From: Collybiopsis luxurians FD-317 M1
Lineage: Eukaryota; Basidiomycota; Agaricomycetes; Agaricales; Omphalotaceae
Length of the DNA stretch: 64,000 nucleotides
Assembly (NCBI GenBank): GCA_000827265.1
Contig: KN834763.1
Coordinates: 682,001 to 746,000 of the forward strand
Direction of reading: 5' to 3'
Part shown: positions 25,171-37,492 of the stretch, in pieces
Position numbering within the stretch: position 1 is the stretch's first letter
How the letters are laid out: every line of letters begins with the position of its first letter
The notes under the pieces: generated by a model
The model's input: only the letters and a program-made list of their open reading frames with translations
Databases searched by the model: none
Told to the model about the DNA's origin: nothing
Position numbers and translations under genes: made by a program

Positions 25171-27507
25171 ATGGCTGGTGCTCTTCAAAATGCTAAAAGA
25201 GATCTTCCCAAGATATCTGATGAAGACAGGGAAAGCAGATTTGGCCAAGTTTTTGGTGTTTCTGGTCCCGTCGTTGTCGCAGAGAACATGATCGGCGCAG
25301 CAATGTATGAACTCGTAAGAGTCGGCCATGACGAACTGGTTGGAGGTATGATCCTTTGCCAAAATCTACCAACATCTTGCTGAAAAATCGTCTCAGAGGT
25401 TATTCGAATCGAGGCTGACAAGGCCACTATTCAAGTTTACGAGGAAACCTCCGGCGTAACCGTTGGTGATCCTGTCTTGCGAACCGGTAAACCTCTGAGT
25501 GTCGAGCTCGGCCCTGGTCAGTACAACGAGTTCATTAAGATATCTATCTATTTATTTGACCACTTCAGGCTTAATGGGCAACATCGTCGATGGTATTCAA
25601 AGGCCCTTACGAGTGCGTCCTAACCAACTACTGATCTGAACCTGTCTCATCTTTTGGATATCAGTCCATCCAAGAGCTCTCCAAATCCATTTACATCCCT
25701 CGAGGTATCAACACGGATGCTCTTGACCGTTCGTTGCAATGGGACTTTAATCCAGCATCCTTCTCTGTAAGATTAAGCATCACTTCTTATTCTTAACGCT
25801 AATCTGGAATCTCTGAAGGTCGGCGATCATATATCTGGAGGTGATATCTTCGGTGGTGTCTATGAAAATTCCCTGGTGGATAACCACAAGATCATGCTTC
25901 CCCCTCGAGCTCTCGGCACCATAACACACATAGCTGAGAAAGGCAGTTACGCTGTGGATGTATGTATCGGATCTTTAATCTCATTCACTCAAACTCACTG
26001 GCATTCAAGGATATCGTTCTTGAAACCGAGTTTGAGGGCAAAACTACCAAACACACCATGATGCAGCTTTGGCCTGTTCGTGCTCCTCGGCCCGTGAAGG
26101 AGAAGCAAACTGCGGACCATCCACTCTTGACTGGTCAGCGTATCCTGGATGCTCTTTTCCCGTGAGGCGTCTAATTATTATGCTCAATACTTGATTAAAT
26201 TTTTGGGAAAAGTTGTGTACAGGGCGGTACCACGGCTATTCCTGGAGCCTTTGGTTGCGGCAAAACTGTCATTTCACAAGCTTTGTCCAAGTTCTCCAAC
26301 AGCGATATCATCGTCTATGTGGGTTGCGGTGAACGTGGTAATGAGGTTAGCTTTGTTCCAGATTTGGGGTCGCCACTAGAACTGATGATCCTCCATTGCT
26401 CAGATGGCTGAAGTGCTGATGGAATTCCCCGAACTCACCATGGAAGTCGGGGATCGTGAGGAACCCATTATGAAGCGCACTACCCTAGTCGCGAACACTT
26501 CGAATATGCCTGTCGCCGCTCGAGAAGCCTCGATTTACACTGGTATCACCCTTTCCGAGTACTTCCGTGACCAAGGAACCAACGTTGCAATGATGGCGGA
26601 TTCGACCTCTCGTTGGGCTGAAGCTCTTCGTGAAATTTCTGGCCGTCTAGCTGAAATGCCCGCCGACTCGGGTTACCCGGCGTATCTCAGTACCAAGTTG
26701 GCGAGTTTCTACGAGCGTGCCGGCAAAGTTGTGTGTTTGGGCAACCCTCAGAGACAGGGTACCGTGTCTATTGTTGGAGCGTGAGTCATATTTCGGGCCA
26801 TCTCACTACTTTTAGTTAAATCGTCACTTGTCGCCATTAGTGTATCTCCTCCTGGAGGTGATTTCTCGGACCCCGTTACATCTGCCACCCTTGGTATCGT
26901 CCAAGTCTTCTGGGGTTTGGACAAGAAGCTTGCCCAGAGAAAACACTTTCCATCTGTCAACTGGTCCGTGTCATACTCCAAATATACCAAGGTCCTTGAA
27001 CCCTATTACGAGACCACGGAACCTGGATTTGTCGAATTGCGAACGAAGGTCAAGGAAATTTTACAGAAGGAAGAAGATCTTGCCGAAATCGTGCAGTTAG
27101 TCGGAAAGAGTGCTCTGGGCGAGAACGACAAGATTACCCTCGAGGTTGCTCGCATGTTAAAGGATGATTTCCTCCAGCAGAATGGTATGAGCGAGTATGA
27201 TAGATTCTGTCCCTTCTACAAAACCAGCGGGATGATCAGAAACTTTGTTGGCTTCCACGATTCCGCACAGAAGCTCGTCAGCCAGAGCGATATGACTTTC
27301 AACAAGATCAAGGATTCGGCGTCCGATCTTATGTTCAAGCTATCCCAGATGAAGTTTGAGGCACGCTTTCCAAATCTACCCGGCTGTTGCAACTTGTGCT
27401 AACTTCTTTTTCGCCAGTCTCCTTCTCAAGGCAAGGATAGTGTTAAACAGAAGCTAGACGATCTCCATACCGAGATACACGACAAATTCCGACAGATGGC
27501 CGAGTAA
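25171..27507 (+). CDS. VMA1: V-type proton ATPase catalytic subunit A
   Basis: Catalytic subunit of the V1 sector that hydrolyses ATP to acidify vacuoles and endosomes. It starts [20 protein letters not shown] and ends [16 protein letters not shown]. Motifs: non-homologous region with [21 protein letters not shown]-loop [59 protein letters not shown] and [17 protein letters not shown]. About nine GT-AG introns. One splits GERGNE|MAEV, next to the place where yeast VMA1 carries the VDE intein. No intein is present here, and the coding sequence runs straight through. Length is about 615 residues, normal for the family. Confidence 0.96.
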
Positions 27508-28898
27508 TATGCTCCTCTGCAGATCACGGACTCTCACGAGCTTTCTTTACCTTTCACGGATACGTTTGTAACCTAATAGATATAATATATACCAATTCAA
27601 TATCTCGTCGCCAACTTCTTGGAAAACAGGAGAGGCGACCATATGCACGGTACATAGTTGTTAGCCCACAGACAAGCCGGCACTTGAACACCTGGAATGA
27701 TACTAACCAGTTGGTCTGGCGGGTGATTGCAGCCTTCGATGACAAGTTTCGTGCGGTGGCAAGGCCAGCAGACCAAGAGAAGTCAAAGGATTATAGCAGT
27801 GTGAGCAACAGCTTGACTCGAAGTGTATAACTGAGTTGTAAGGATAACTTCGGCCGAAGCTCTGAAAATGACATCCGGATGGCACTTAATTTCCTCGACG
27901 GTACTTGCGCCGGGAGACGAGGTCACTTGTCCACCAGGAAGGATGTTCATCGATCAGAGTCCAGACTCCTCTCAATACTCTAAATCTCGATGAGGACCTC
28001 AAATTCTAATTGTCATTGAGGCAGTCGAAACTAGACGGTAAAAAAAACCGATGTGTAGTAGCGTAAGCCGATGCCAATATGAACGAAGATAAAGTTCGGG
28101 CGACATACAGGAATGCAAGTTGTGGGTGTAACGGAGTATAGAGTATGATAGGGAGATGATAACACACAAAATCGACAGGTACAAGGTCGGATGGATAGGA
28201 GTGACAGATGCATGAAGGAGAGGAGTGTTACATGGAACGATAAAAAGAATGACAGATACAGCAAGGAGTGGTGCATGCAAGATGGGTGTTTAAATGAATG
28301 TGGTGAAAAGTGGAACCCTAAAAATGAGTGTGGAATGCTAGATGGAAGATAAGTAGAAAAGAGGGACAATCCATCCGAATGAGATCATCAAAACTACTCC
28401 CAAGAAATTTCCTTTGGAGTAGGAGGGTGTAAGTGTGTTACAGTGGATAGTACAGGCTAGACAGTTCACAACATCCGAAACCCAAGAATGCCAGTGTGTC
28501 GAGTGCCGCCTGCTTGCAAGGAAAGGAAAAAACAGGAGACTTTTCAACGTAGAGATAGACCCTGTATGTACAATAATTAATCGTAGTCTTTCGAACCATC
28601 TTCAATGTACTCACCGAAGCAATCTGTTCGGAGTTCTTTATGAGTAGGGGCCCAACTAGTAAAATGCGAAAAGATTTCGAAGCACGAACGAAAAGATGGG
28701 AAATAAGCTACTATATACAAAAGCAAGCAACTAATATGTGCAAGAAAGTAGGGTGCAACAAGTCTATGCAGGAATCAAGAACTAGAATGATGATCAAAAG
28801 CGAAGATTGGGGTGCAATGACACAAAACATGAAGGAACTCGAGAGCATCGATTCTATGAAAAACAAAAAGAACGTATGAAGCACAAATGCAATCACAA
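27508..28898. other. Convergent 3' intergenic region
   Basis: About 1.4 kb between the VMA1 stop and the end of the disordered RRM-like gene. I see only AT-rich UTR-like sequence and frames under 115 codons without domains. The minus-strand frames at 28000-28370 are hydrophobic low complexity and look spurious. Confidence 0.45.
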
Positions 28899-31800
28899 TC
28901 AACACTGATACCAGCTCAGACCGACGCTACCTGCGCCTTTGATAACAACGTTAGCTTGAACGCGGCAGACCTACATGGAGGAAACTCATCAGTCATTGAA
29001 GATTGAATTCAAAGAGATTATCGATACCAAATCACCAACACTTCTTCTTCTCCAATCAACGACAAGGTTGCCATTATCCTGTCTTTCAAATTTGCGCACT
29101 TCTCCGAAGCCCTCGCACCAGCCTTTAACAGCTTGGTAAGCTCTCGTATCATCTACGTCGACTCCACTGATCACCAATTTGCGCTTCTTCCTTCTAGTAG
29201 TACCTTTAGGTGAGCGTATACCACCGATGGTCCCTATGGATACGTTGCCTAAGCTCAAGCCAAGAGATCGCCGCTTCTTTTGCGAATAACGTTCGATAGA
29301 TGACGAGTTTGAATCAATACTTGAAGAGCTAAAGGCAGAAGTGGAAGTGGAAGTGGTCCCACTCCTCTCTCTCCGAGGAACAGTCACAGTTCCATTAATC
29401 TCAGTGGAAGACAACACCCCAGGAGAGATAAAGGAGCTCGATCTAGACTTCGTCGACCCTCTAGATAATGTTCTGCTGAGAACCGATATCGTTGCACTCA
29501 TGTCGTCCTTAGCGAAGGGATCAGCGCCGATCTGACCGAGTTCATCCAGATTTAGAGGAGGCACGGGAGGGACAGAATCTTGTGAAGCAGAAGGTGGGCC
29601 GAGAACCAGCGATGATGAGGAGCCAAACGTGAAACGGGAAATTAGCCCGGACATTCTGCCGCTTTTGCTTTTAGGACTTTTACCCCCAGGAGATGTCGGC
29701 AGCTTGAACGATTGACGTAGAGGGGAGGACGGGGGAGTGCGTGAAGATCTTGATGGTGAGATAGGGAGCTCAGATTTCGGACTGATTTGGCTCGTATTTA
29801 TCATAGTCACTTTCCTGACTCTTGGTGTCTTAGGACTGCCCCCGCTCGGTGGTAGGTCCCCGGGACTAATCAAGGACTGCGAACCAGACAGAGTTGGCGT
29901 ATCCCCCCTCGGTACGCTAGGTTCGTCTTGAGTCGAGGGGAGATAAGCGAGACTGTGCGAAGTGTTGACATATGTTCCAGAAGAAAAGATGTAGGGCATC
30001 TTGGGCGACCGGAAGCCGTATACTTGTGCATAGCTTCCCCTTCCCATTTGGACATCATCCACGGCTGTAGGCGTTGAAGGAAAGTCACTTCCACGCTCAG
30101 AAGAGACGGGACTACCTTGGGAAGGAGATGGAGTAGCCCTCGGGGTTCTCGGAGATGACGGTAAATCCAAACCAGCCGCTACAGCAATCAAATCAGGGTC
30201 CATTTCTTCCATCTCGTCCTCAGCCTCCGTATCAGTCCCGGAGCAGGACTCATCGTCCCAACTCGAAGCCGAAGAGGAATAAGCTGGGGTGGAAGGTTCT
30301 GAAGCACCCGTTATAGACCCGGAATCTGCGGGAGAGTACAACGCCGAAAATACCTTGGGCTTCCGGGAGAGATCAAGCGGGGCAGGACGATGTTGCGACG
30401 CGCGTAAGTTGGTCGGGGAGGATGGAACAGAAGTAGAGGCCGAGCCCGAAGTAGAATGTATTGGCAATTGAGAGGCTGTGCCGCCAGCCATCTTGGCAAC
30501 GAAACTTGCCAACCTTTGTCGTTTTCCTGACGTTGTTGGCTGAAATGTTAGGCTGTCATCTTGCGATTTATGCAGGTCAGGTCGAGAGGGTGAACTAGGT
30601 ATTAGAGGAATAGAGGTGGATAGACTGTCCGGTTTTTCCGTGAACAGTTTGTGTTTCGATGCGGTCTCGGAACTGGAAGACTGAAGAGCAAAAGCATCTT
30701 CCAAGGCAACCGAAGAGCCTGAACTGGAGGCAGGGAACTCCTGAGCAGGTGAACTAGGAGTTGGCGGAGGTGCACGAATTTTGGGTGGTTTTGGGAATCC
30801 CCATCCCATACTCAAAGAACTATCTGCCGAGGTCTGGGGCAACGGAGACCTCAGATTCACCACAGACGAAGCAGGGGTCCATCTCGACAGCTCCAGATCT
30901 TTATCGGGAGTTTCATCGATTTCGAGAACCCCCTCAGATACTACGTCAAAATCAGGTCCACTGGAAGAAAGATCAAGTAATCTGCGCTCGACCTCGTTCG
31001 AATCCAGGGCCTCAATGTATACTGCGTTACGCAGGCTTGTGGAGCCTGCTCTGGATCGGACGCGTGATTCGCCCGAATGAGACTCAGCGCGTGAGCGCGT
31101 CGAAGCGGAAGCACCAGGCGTGTTCGTCGAAGAAGATCCAGGACATGGCGAAGGTGAAGAAGGCTGTGGGGAGGGGGACGGAGACACTATGGGGAAAGGT
31201 AACGGATGGGAATAGCTGTGTTGATGTCCACTTCCCAAAGGGCTGCTAGACCTAGACGAACTACTGAGAAGATTCCCTGCACTTGCATACCTCCGCATAA
31301 CCCCGTTCAAAGCGGGTTCGGAAGTCAGAAGGGAAGAAAACTCATGCCCAGACCGGGATCCTATGCCACTAGAGCCGAGAGAAGGCTGTCGCGTCAGATG
31401 TACAGGTGCTGCTCTTCTGGTATTCGTTTCTTCACTGAAGTAACCGTCGCTGTCAGTACACAGATCGTCTTCGATGTCAGTGTCATTCAGAAGAGGTAAA
31501 CTCGACTTGGGACCGATAGTAGGACTAGGTTTACCAGCGACCATTGTTGGTAAATGGTACCCACCAGCTAGAGACACGATTGAAGGCTGTCGACTTCGCG
31601 TTCCAGGACCCGCAGTAAACTGAATTGTTCGAGATAAAGAGGAAGTACGTGAAAGGGAGGGTTTACTGGACAGAGATGCAGAAAGAAAGGGTGTACTGGG
31701 AGAGTTTGGAGTAATTGGGGTGACTGGAACAGAAGAGACAGAGCTAGCGGTCACGTAGGACGATACCGTTGACGTGGAAAAATTGGAGATATGGGAAATG

Positions 31801-32143
31801 GACGGCGAACTGAGTCCCGTAAGTGCATTGCTATTAGGCTTTCGGGGCGACAAGGTCGAAGGAGACGAAGAAGATGGTGGAGCCGGAAGAGGCTAGAAAA
31901 TCAGCGAGGTCAATAGTGCCGCAGAAAGAAAAACAGGTTGGAGGAACAAACCTTGTTTCTGCAATCGGCCTCTTCATCGCTGTCTGAGCCAGAGTCACTA
32001 TAATCATCTGCGCGTTTTCCCGGCCTGAAAGTCATTGGAGGAAGATCGGCAAAGTCTTGGTCGCGTAATTCGAAGGTAGACGTGTCCTGCGCATCATCTA
32101 GAGCTGGATACATAGAATGACTGTCTGCTAAAGCGAGGGACAT
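28899..32143 (-). CDS. Large disordered Ser/Pro-rich protein with a C-terminal RRM-like domain
   Basis: About 1,025 residues and unnamed. Exon 1 (start 32143) encodes MSLALADSHSMYPALDDAQD and a Ser/Asp-rich stretch ending DEEADCRNK. An intron joins this to PLPAPPSSSSPSTLSPRKPN. The next ~850 residues are Ser/Pro/Thr-rich with many SP/TP sites and no domain. After a basic patch (RRKKRKLVISG) the end looks like an RRM-type fold: strand KLVISGVDV, helix TRAYQAVKGWCEGFGEV, strands FERQDNGNLVVDWR. A short last exon then encodes VCRVQANVVIKGAGSVGLSW and YQC. The last intron's donor (gttggt) is weak, but the joined frame reads well. Possible RNA-binding or nucleoporin-like adaptor; this is not established. 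Confidence 0.78.
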
Positions 32144-35100
32144 GGTGCTCTTGGTTTTCTGGTCAAGTTTGACGCGTCAAACGATGGTATTTAGCAGGTT
32201 AGATGGCCAAGGGCCGGTGGGGGTCACGTATTTCACGAGTACCAGCGGTTACTTGCGGCAGTAGCAAGAGACTTGGAAAGCGTTGAGTTAGATTTTGCGA
32301 AAACGGAAAAAAAAGTGTTGGCTCGGCTTTTTATCAAGTATTTCCGTGGAAAAATAAAATAAAATAAAATAAAAAAAGAAATTACGTTCACAGATCTGAA
32401 TCGGGCATGCGGGAATGTGCGGCAACCTCCGATGAAACCCGTTTCCTTTTTCAGAATCACAGTTTGCGACCGCATGCTAATGCCGTAGTACTACACTAAA
32501 TACATTGAAACTCTATTCCTTCCCATCCGCGGTGTCTACTCGAACCAACAGAGCGCTCAAATTCTATGTTCTTGACGTCTTGCTCGTATGTAAGTACATC
32601 CATAGTTAACCCCAACTTCTCCGGTATAGGTACTTTTTTTGTAGTCCAACCAGTGACACATTGCTACCGAGTTCTCCTGAATGCCTATCCTCAAGACTAC
32701 AAATCTCCTGTGCGTCAAATCAAAATTTCAGTGTCATAGAAGAACCCCCAAAAAGCTTTGACACCAATCTCACACACCACTCCACCAATCCCTCAGAATC
32801 TCGGTGACAAGAACACGCAGCTGTTGCTTTCTGGAAGACGTTGAGCAACTTCCGTGCATCATCATCATGGGAGAAGGTGCGGTGTTCGCCTAGCTGTCCC
32901 TCCAGTTTATGGTAAAGCGCTTTCCCGGTCATCCATGGCACTCCCAGGATACCGTATCCCATACCTATACATACCATTGAATGCCTCTGAGTTGTGTTCC
33001 CAAACCTCTGGTCAGTTTCTTTGAATTTGCGTTTTGCAAGTCTTTTAGTTGCCGGCAAAGTCCTCGCCTGTACAATGGATATTCATTGTCTCCGTTCAAG
33101 ACCATTCACGCGTCGAAAGAAGAAATTTTAAAGTTGCAGTTGGTGGTAAAACATGCGATCACCCATTCAAAGATTTATTTCTGGCTCAAGATTCGAGCGG
33201 ACGAACTACGGTCGAGTTGTATAAATATTTTGGAGGTATGCAAGCATGACACAATTTAAAGTTGAGGATCCTTGGAGGATCCCGCACGATATCAAGGTCA
33301 TCAGAGGCCTTCCCAACACAGTGGAAATAAGCATGTTGTTCCTTTCTATTCCACCGCACTTAAAGAAATCGAGGTAAGCATATAAGGACGATCTCCAAAC
33401 ATGATTTAAAGGTGGTTCTCCCGAAGGTTTCAGGTCAGTATTGACTCCCGACGCGTCTCATCAGGTCTCATCACCCTATCAACCTGAATTGAGTTGGCGA
33501 ATTCAGGCTCGCTTCAAGTTTATCACTGAGAAGTTGTGCATATGTCGGAAGAATCGCTGGGTGATCTGGGCGCGAATTCAAATTTGTACACTACGCATAT
33601 ACAGAGAACACATTTTAAGCAACTTTTGACCTTCAAGATCAAAAATCAAAAAAAAAAAAAAAAAAAAACACCACACCCACGACTAACATTTTTCATCCGT
33701 TTTGGTTTTCTAGGGATTGGCTAGAATGCTTGGGATGAGGTATACACAAAACTCTGCGAAGTAGCTAGAATTATTTATTATCGCAGCTGCGGAATTCCAT
33801 CGGTCTGTACTCGTTTGATTCGGCCGATTCAGATCGAATGTGCTCCCCTTCCGCCCCGGCCCAGGGTTTTTCAGAGTATTTATCAGTCTGCGGCTGAAAG
33901 GAAGAAACCGTGACGTCGATCGACATTCTTCCCTTTGGTTACGGTCTAGCCCATCCACATATAGTATATTAACCGTCACAGCCGCGCATAGAGGCGAGAT
34001 TCAAAGGTCTTCCATTTTTTCTAATTCTTCTGCTCTTTTAGCAAGCTCTCCCTATTTTCTCTCGCTATACACATTAGTGTTATATCTGCCCCACTGCGTT
34101 ACAGCGCGATATGGATTATTCTGCGACCGTTCTGTCTATCGTCGATTTAATTATCGAACTTCTTCGTTAGTCTTAAAAATAGAGCTATGACGCAGCTTTG
34201 TATTCTCATGAACCCTTTGGTTAATGTATAAGATTATCTCCATCGACGTCCGTCTTCGTTCAAGGACCCGATTCTCCGTGCCCAATGAAATTACCTTGAA
34301 AATTAGCTCTCTATGCGAAATGCAAGGGCATTGATACTGAACACCTACTGGGTCGTTGGGTTTCGTATCCAGTTCTGTTATGTATCCCCGATTGCAGCCT
34401 GGATGACAAAGATGTTCGCGGCGAAAGGGGGACATTCTGGGTGCCAGATAATTCTTACAGGAGGCACCTACCCAAATGTACTGGCAACGTTCTACCTCCA
34501 CGTAAATGAAGTCGTGCCTGGTTCTGTATCTAGTGTGATCGTTCAATGGACGCTTTCTTCTTTTAGAGGTCGTACAGAAGTTTCACCTCAGAGCATCATA
34601 GCGTCGAACAAAGAATCGGCCAAACGGATGTTCCTCAAGAGAGCCGGAAAAACGATGAACTTTCATTGAGGAATTGAAAATGCTATCGCTCCGGAGATGC
34701 GACGGTAATTAGCCGCTCAAATTGAAGCTGAATGCGAAATAAACCATAAGTCGGTTACTAGTGACCAAAAACTGCAATGAGCTGATACGGTCAGCTGCAA
34801 GCCTGCAACAAACTAGTGCTATTATTCACCCTTTGAGAACACTCAAGTCTACCTCAACAGCTTGGCCGATTCGCTGGAGGCCATACCGGGAGTCTGAGTA
34901 AATTCAATAATGTACAAGGCTTTTCATCACGGTAAGTACTTCCAGTAAGAGAGCTTTTACCAACTTCCAATTTCATAACAGACGTCGCGCGCGGCAATAA
35001 AGTTGCGAATGGATTTTTCTTGCTTTATTTTATCGCACCCCTATATGCAAGTTCTTTGACCACCGAGTCGAGACCTCGACTCGAGAGACCATAATCAGGT

Positions 35101-37492
35101 CGTCATTTTCAAACTTGGCTTTTCCGCTAGCGTAAGGAACCCCGAAATAACTGCATAGCTCCACTGGAAAGCGCATACAATCACATTAGTGGAAAAAATG
35201 TCCACTGATATGAATCAGAAATGCCGAAACGTCGTTCAGTTGTGACACCGCCAAGTGAAATTGTAAGTGGCCATCATTCTTTTTGATCGCCATCAGATTG
35301 CCGGCTTTTGAATACGCAAACTGCGGGTGCGACTGTATGCTTATTTATATCTTTTTATTTAAATTCGTATTTTCTGTCGGAAGACCTGAAAGCTTCCGAG
35401 TTTGCCAGTGGGAGGTGTTCACGGTCTTTGAAGTGTGTACTCTTCTACAATGAACAACCACAACGGCTCACGGTTCAATCCAGGGAATATAAAAAATTTC
35501 TATTTTCCGTTAAACGGAAATACATCCCGGAGACTAAAGACTGGCTGATTCCAGGACAATGGGAGAATGTATAGCTGTAAGCTCCCAGGATGCAGTCCCA
35601 TCCAACGGTAATTTGCACTACATACTGGCTGACGGTACCGGTCTCTCTAGGCGACGTTGACACTTTCCTGTGCTTGACAAATGTGTTTGGTTGGTATTTA
35701 TGTTTGATTTATGTACATACTTCCATCAGCTCTATATTCGGAGATTCTACAAGAACCTTTCCATTCAATTGATTCTTGTACGACAAATCAGCATTCATTT
35801 GCAGCATCGCTCTTCGAGGATCCCATATTGGTGAAGGGCCTAGAGCTAGTGAGGTAAAATCCTAAACACTAGAATATTCCACTCGAAATGGGGTACAGCT
35901 TCCGCCAAAGCTGTGGTGAAAATGGTAGAGTGAGAGTGGCGGGCGTAAGCGGAGTGTCCCTAGCCATCCAAATTGAGATATCCAGTTGTAGCTTTTGTTC
36001 TCTGGATTTATCTTCACCGCAACCAAGTAAGGCTCAAGCAGTGAGGAGCAGCAACACCAAACGGTTGTGCTCCAGCCGCTTAGGGATTTCCTTGTGAAGA
36101 AGGACCTACTGGTAGTACTGTGGGCCGTACGAGATTCAGTCGTACAGCCGAGAGATACTCTTAGAGCGCTCAGTTGTCTGCGCACTTTAGAGGGACTTTG
36201 TAAACTTGAAAAGGGTGATTATTGTCAGCGATTCCCGCATCTCAGAGCAATGAGCACTCCGTTGCGTGTTTCTCTACCCGTCACTTAACCCCGCACCATT
36301 ACCGACTCAAGAAAAAAAAAACTGAAATTATTGAACGTGTCTGATAGCCCTGTCGTTAAAAGCTGTTGAACCTCGCCCAAGCAATCATATAGGTATGACG
36401 TTTTGAAGAGGCCAAGCACCTCAGCCGTTTCAAAATTTGAATCAACGCAGGTTTCTTGTCCCGAGGTAACGAATGCATTAATGTCATTGGTGCATCCAAA
36501 TGAAATCGATTACTTAGAGCGTGGTCAGAGATTCCGCAGAGTTAAATCCAAGCGTCAGACCCAGAACAATTAAAACACATCTTCAACAGCGCCCGAACAG
36601 TAATATCTATCCGGTTAGTTGTTATGTACCTTCTTGTGTACCAGGAGCAATTTCGGATGGTCTCTAACCGCAACTAGTAATTCAAACACTCATTAAAAAA
36701 AGTGCTACAGTAGTACGTTGAATTTCATGTCAACACTCGTTGCACCGCGGCCGACGATTCCGCAGGCTTCAGGCTTCAGGTTTGGAGTTCACGGTAGATA
36801 GCATGTGTCGCGCTTCAATGAACAGGCTTGAGAAATATCAGATATACATAAGTAAGATACAGCAACGCACGGCTTGTACGCGTACGGAGTTTGAATTCTC
36901 GCCCCGATCGGCGCTACTCAGTTAACAGCTAGCCTCGTAAGATAACTAGGTACCGGAATAGCATACATATTATGATATGTAAATGATGGAAAGATTTTAC
37001 CCGGTAAGTTTAAAGGAGGGCCGGCGAGCCGACGGTGAATATTTGAACTCCACCTCTTATTGCAAAGGCTGAGACATTGGGCATGCTTTCAGTCAATTAT
37101 GACATAGATGTCCAGCTTGCAATCGCAAACGTCCTGAACTCAAACTCAAAGTTGATTAGCATTTCTCGAAAACGAGTAATTTATACATCCTCATTCAGAA
37201 AAATTGTACATCATCTGTCCAACACGGCCCAATACTTCCACAAATACGCTTTACCAATCTCAACGCAGTAGTTGTCTGTTTTTCAATATGAATAATATTC
37301 CCTGCTTTCAATACTGCTCAGGGTTGGCCTGGGACGTTTTGCCAGATATGCTCTTCATTATCCATCCCGTACTTCATCAACCAGGCGGACGAACTGCGTG
37401 GGATCTTCGATGCTACCACTGCCCTTGACTTAGGCTGTCTTCAAGTACTAAGTTATTTCTAGAAAAACACTACCGAAGAATGGTGTAGTATC
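32144..37492. other. Gene-poor region of 5.3 kb
   Basis: No complete gene was found between the disordered-protein gene and RPC4. The left 0.3 kb is promoter, with an AAAAT pentanucleotide run near 32350-32376. A possible coding relic lies at 32980-33430, followed by an A20 tract at 33649-33668. Further right are only frames under 135 codons on both strands with no domains (for example 33840-34190, 34313-34669 and its antisense, 35862-36185). Base composition is AT-richer than the genes. It could hold ageing transposon or gene debris, but no terminal repeats or transposase or reverse-transcriptase motifs are seen. Confidence 0.45.
33649..33668 (+). repeat. A20 homopolymer
   Basis: Uninterrupted run of 20 A preceded by gatcaaaaatc. 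It lies about 0.2-0.6 kb downstream of short plus-strand coding-like frames (33049-33430), so it could be a retroposition tail. A slippage-expanded homopolymer is equally possible. Confidence 0.6.

Noticed and set aside
25171..27507. VDE-type intein in VMA1
   Set aside because: Checked because yeast VMA1 carries one at the GERGNE region. Here only a short GT-AG intron interrupts the motif.
28031..28369. Hydrophobic 112-codon minus frame
   Set aside because: His/Ser/Tyr-rich low complexity within a convergent 3' region; no start context or homology pattern.
34151..34669. Overlapping frames on both strands (131 codons minus, 118 codons plus)
   Set aside because: They overlap antisense, neither has a domain or credible splice context, and the region is AT-rich and gene-poor. 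The Cys-rich minus frame was tempting as a secreted protein but has no signal peptide.
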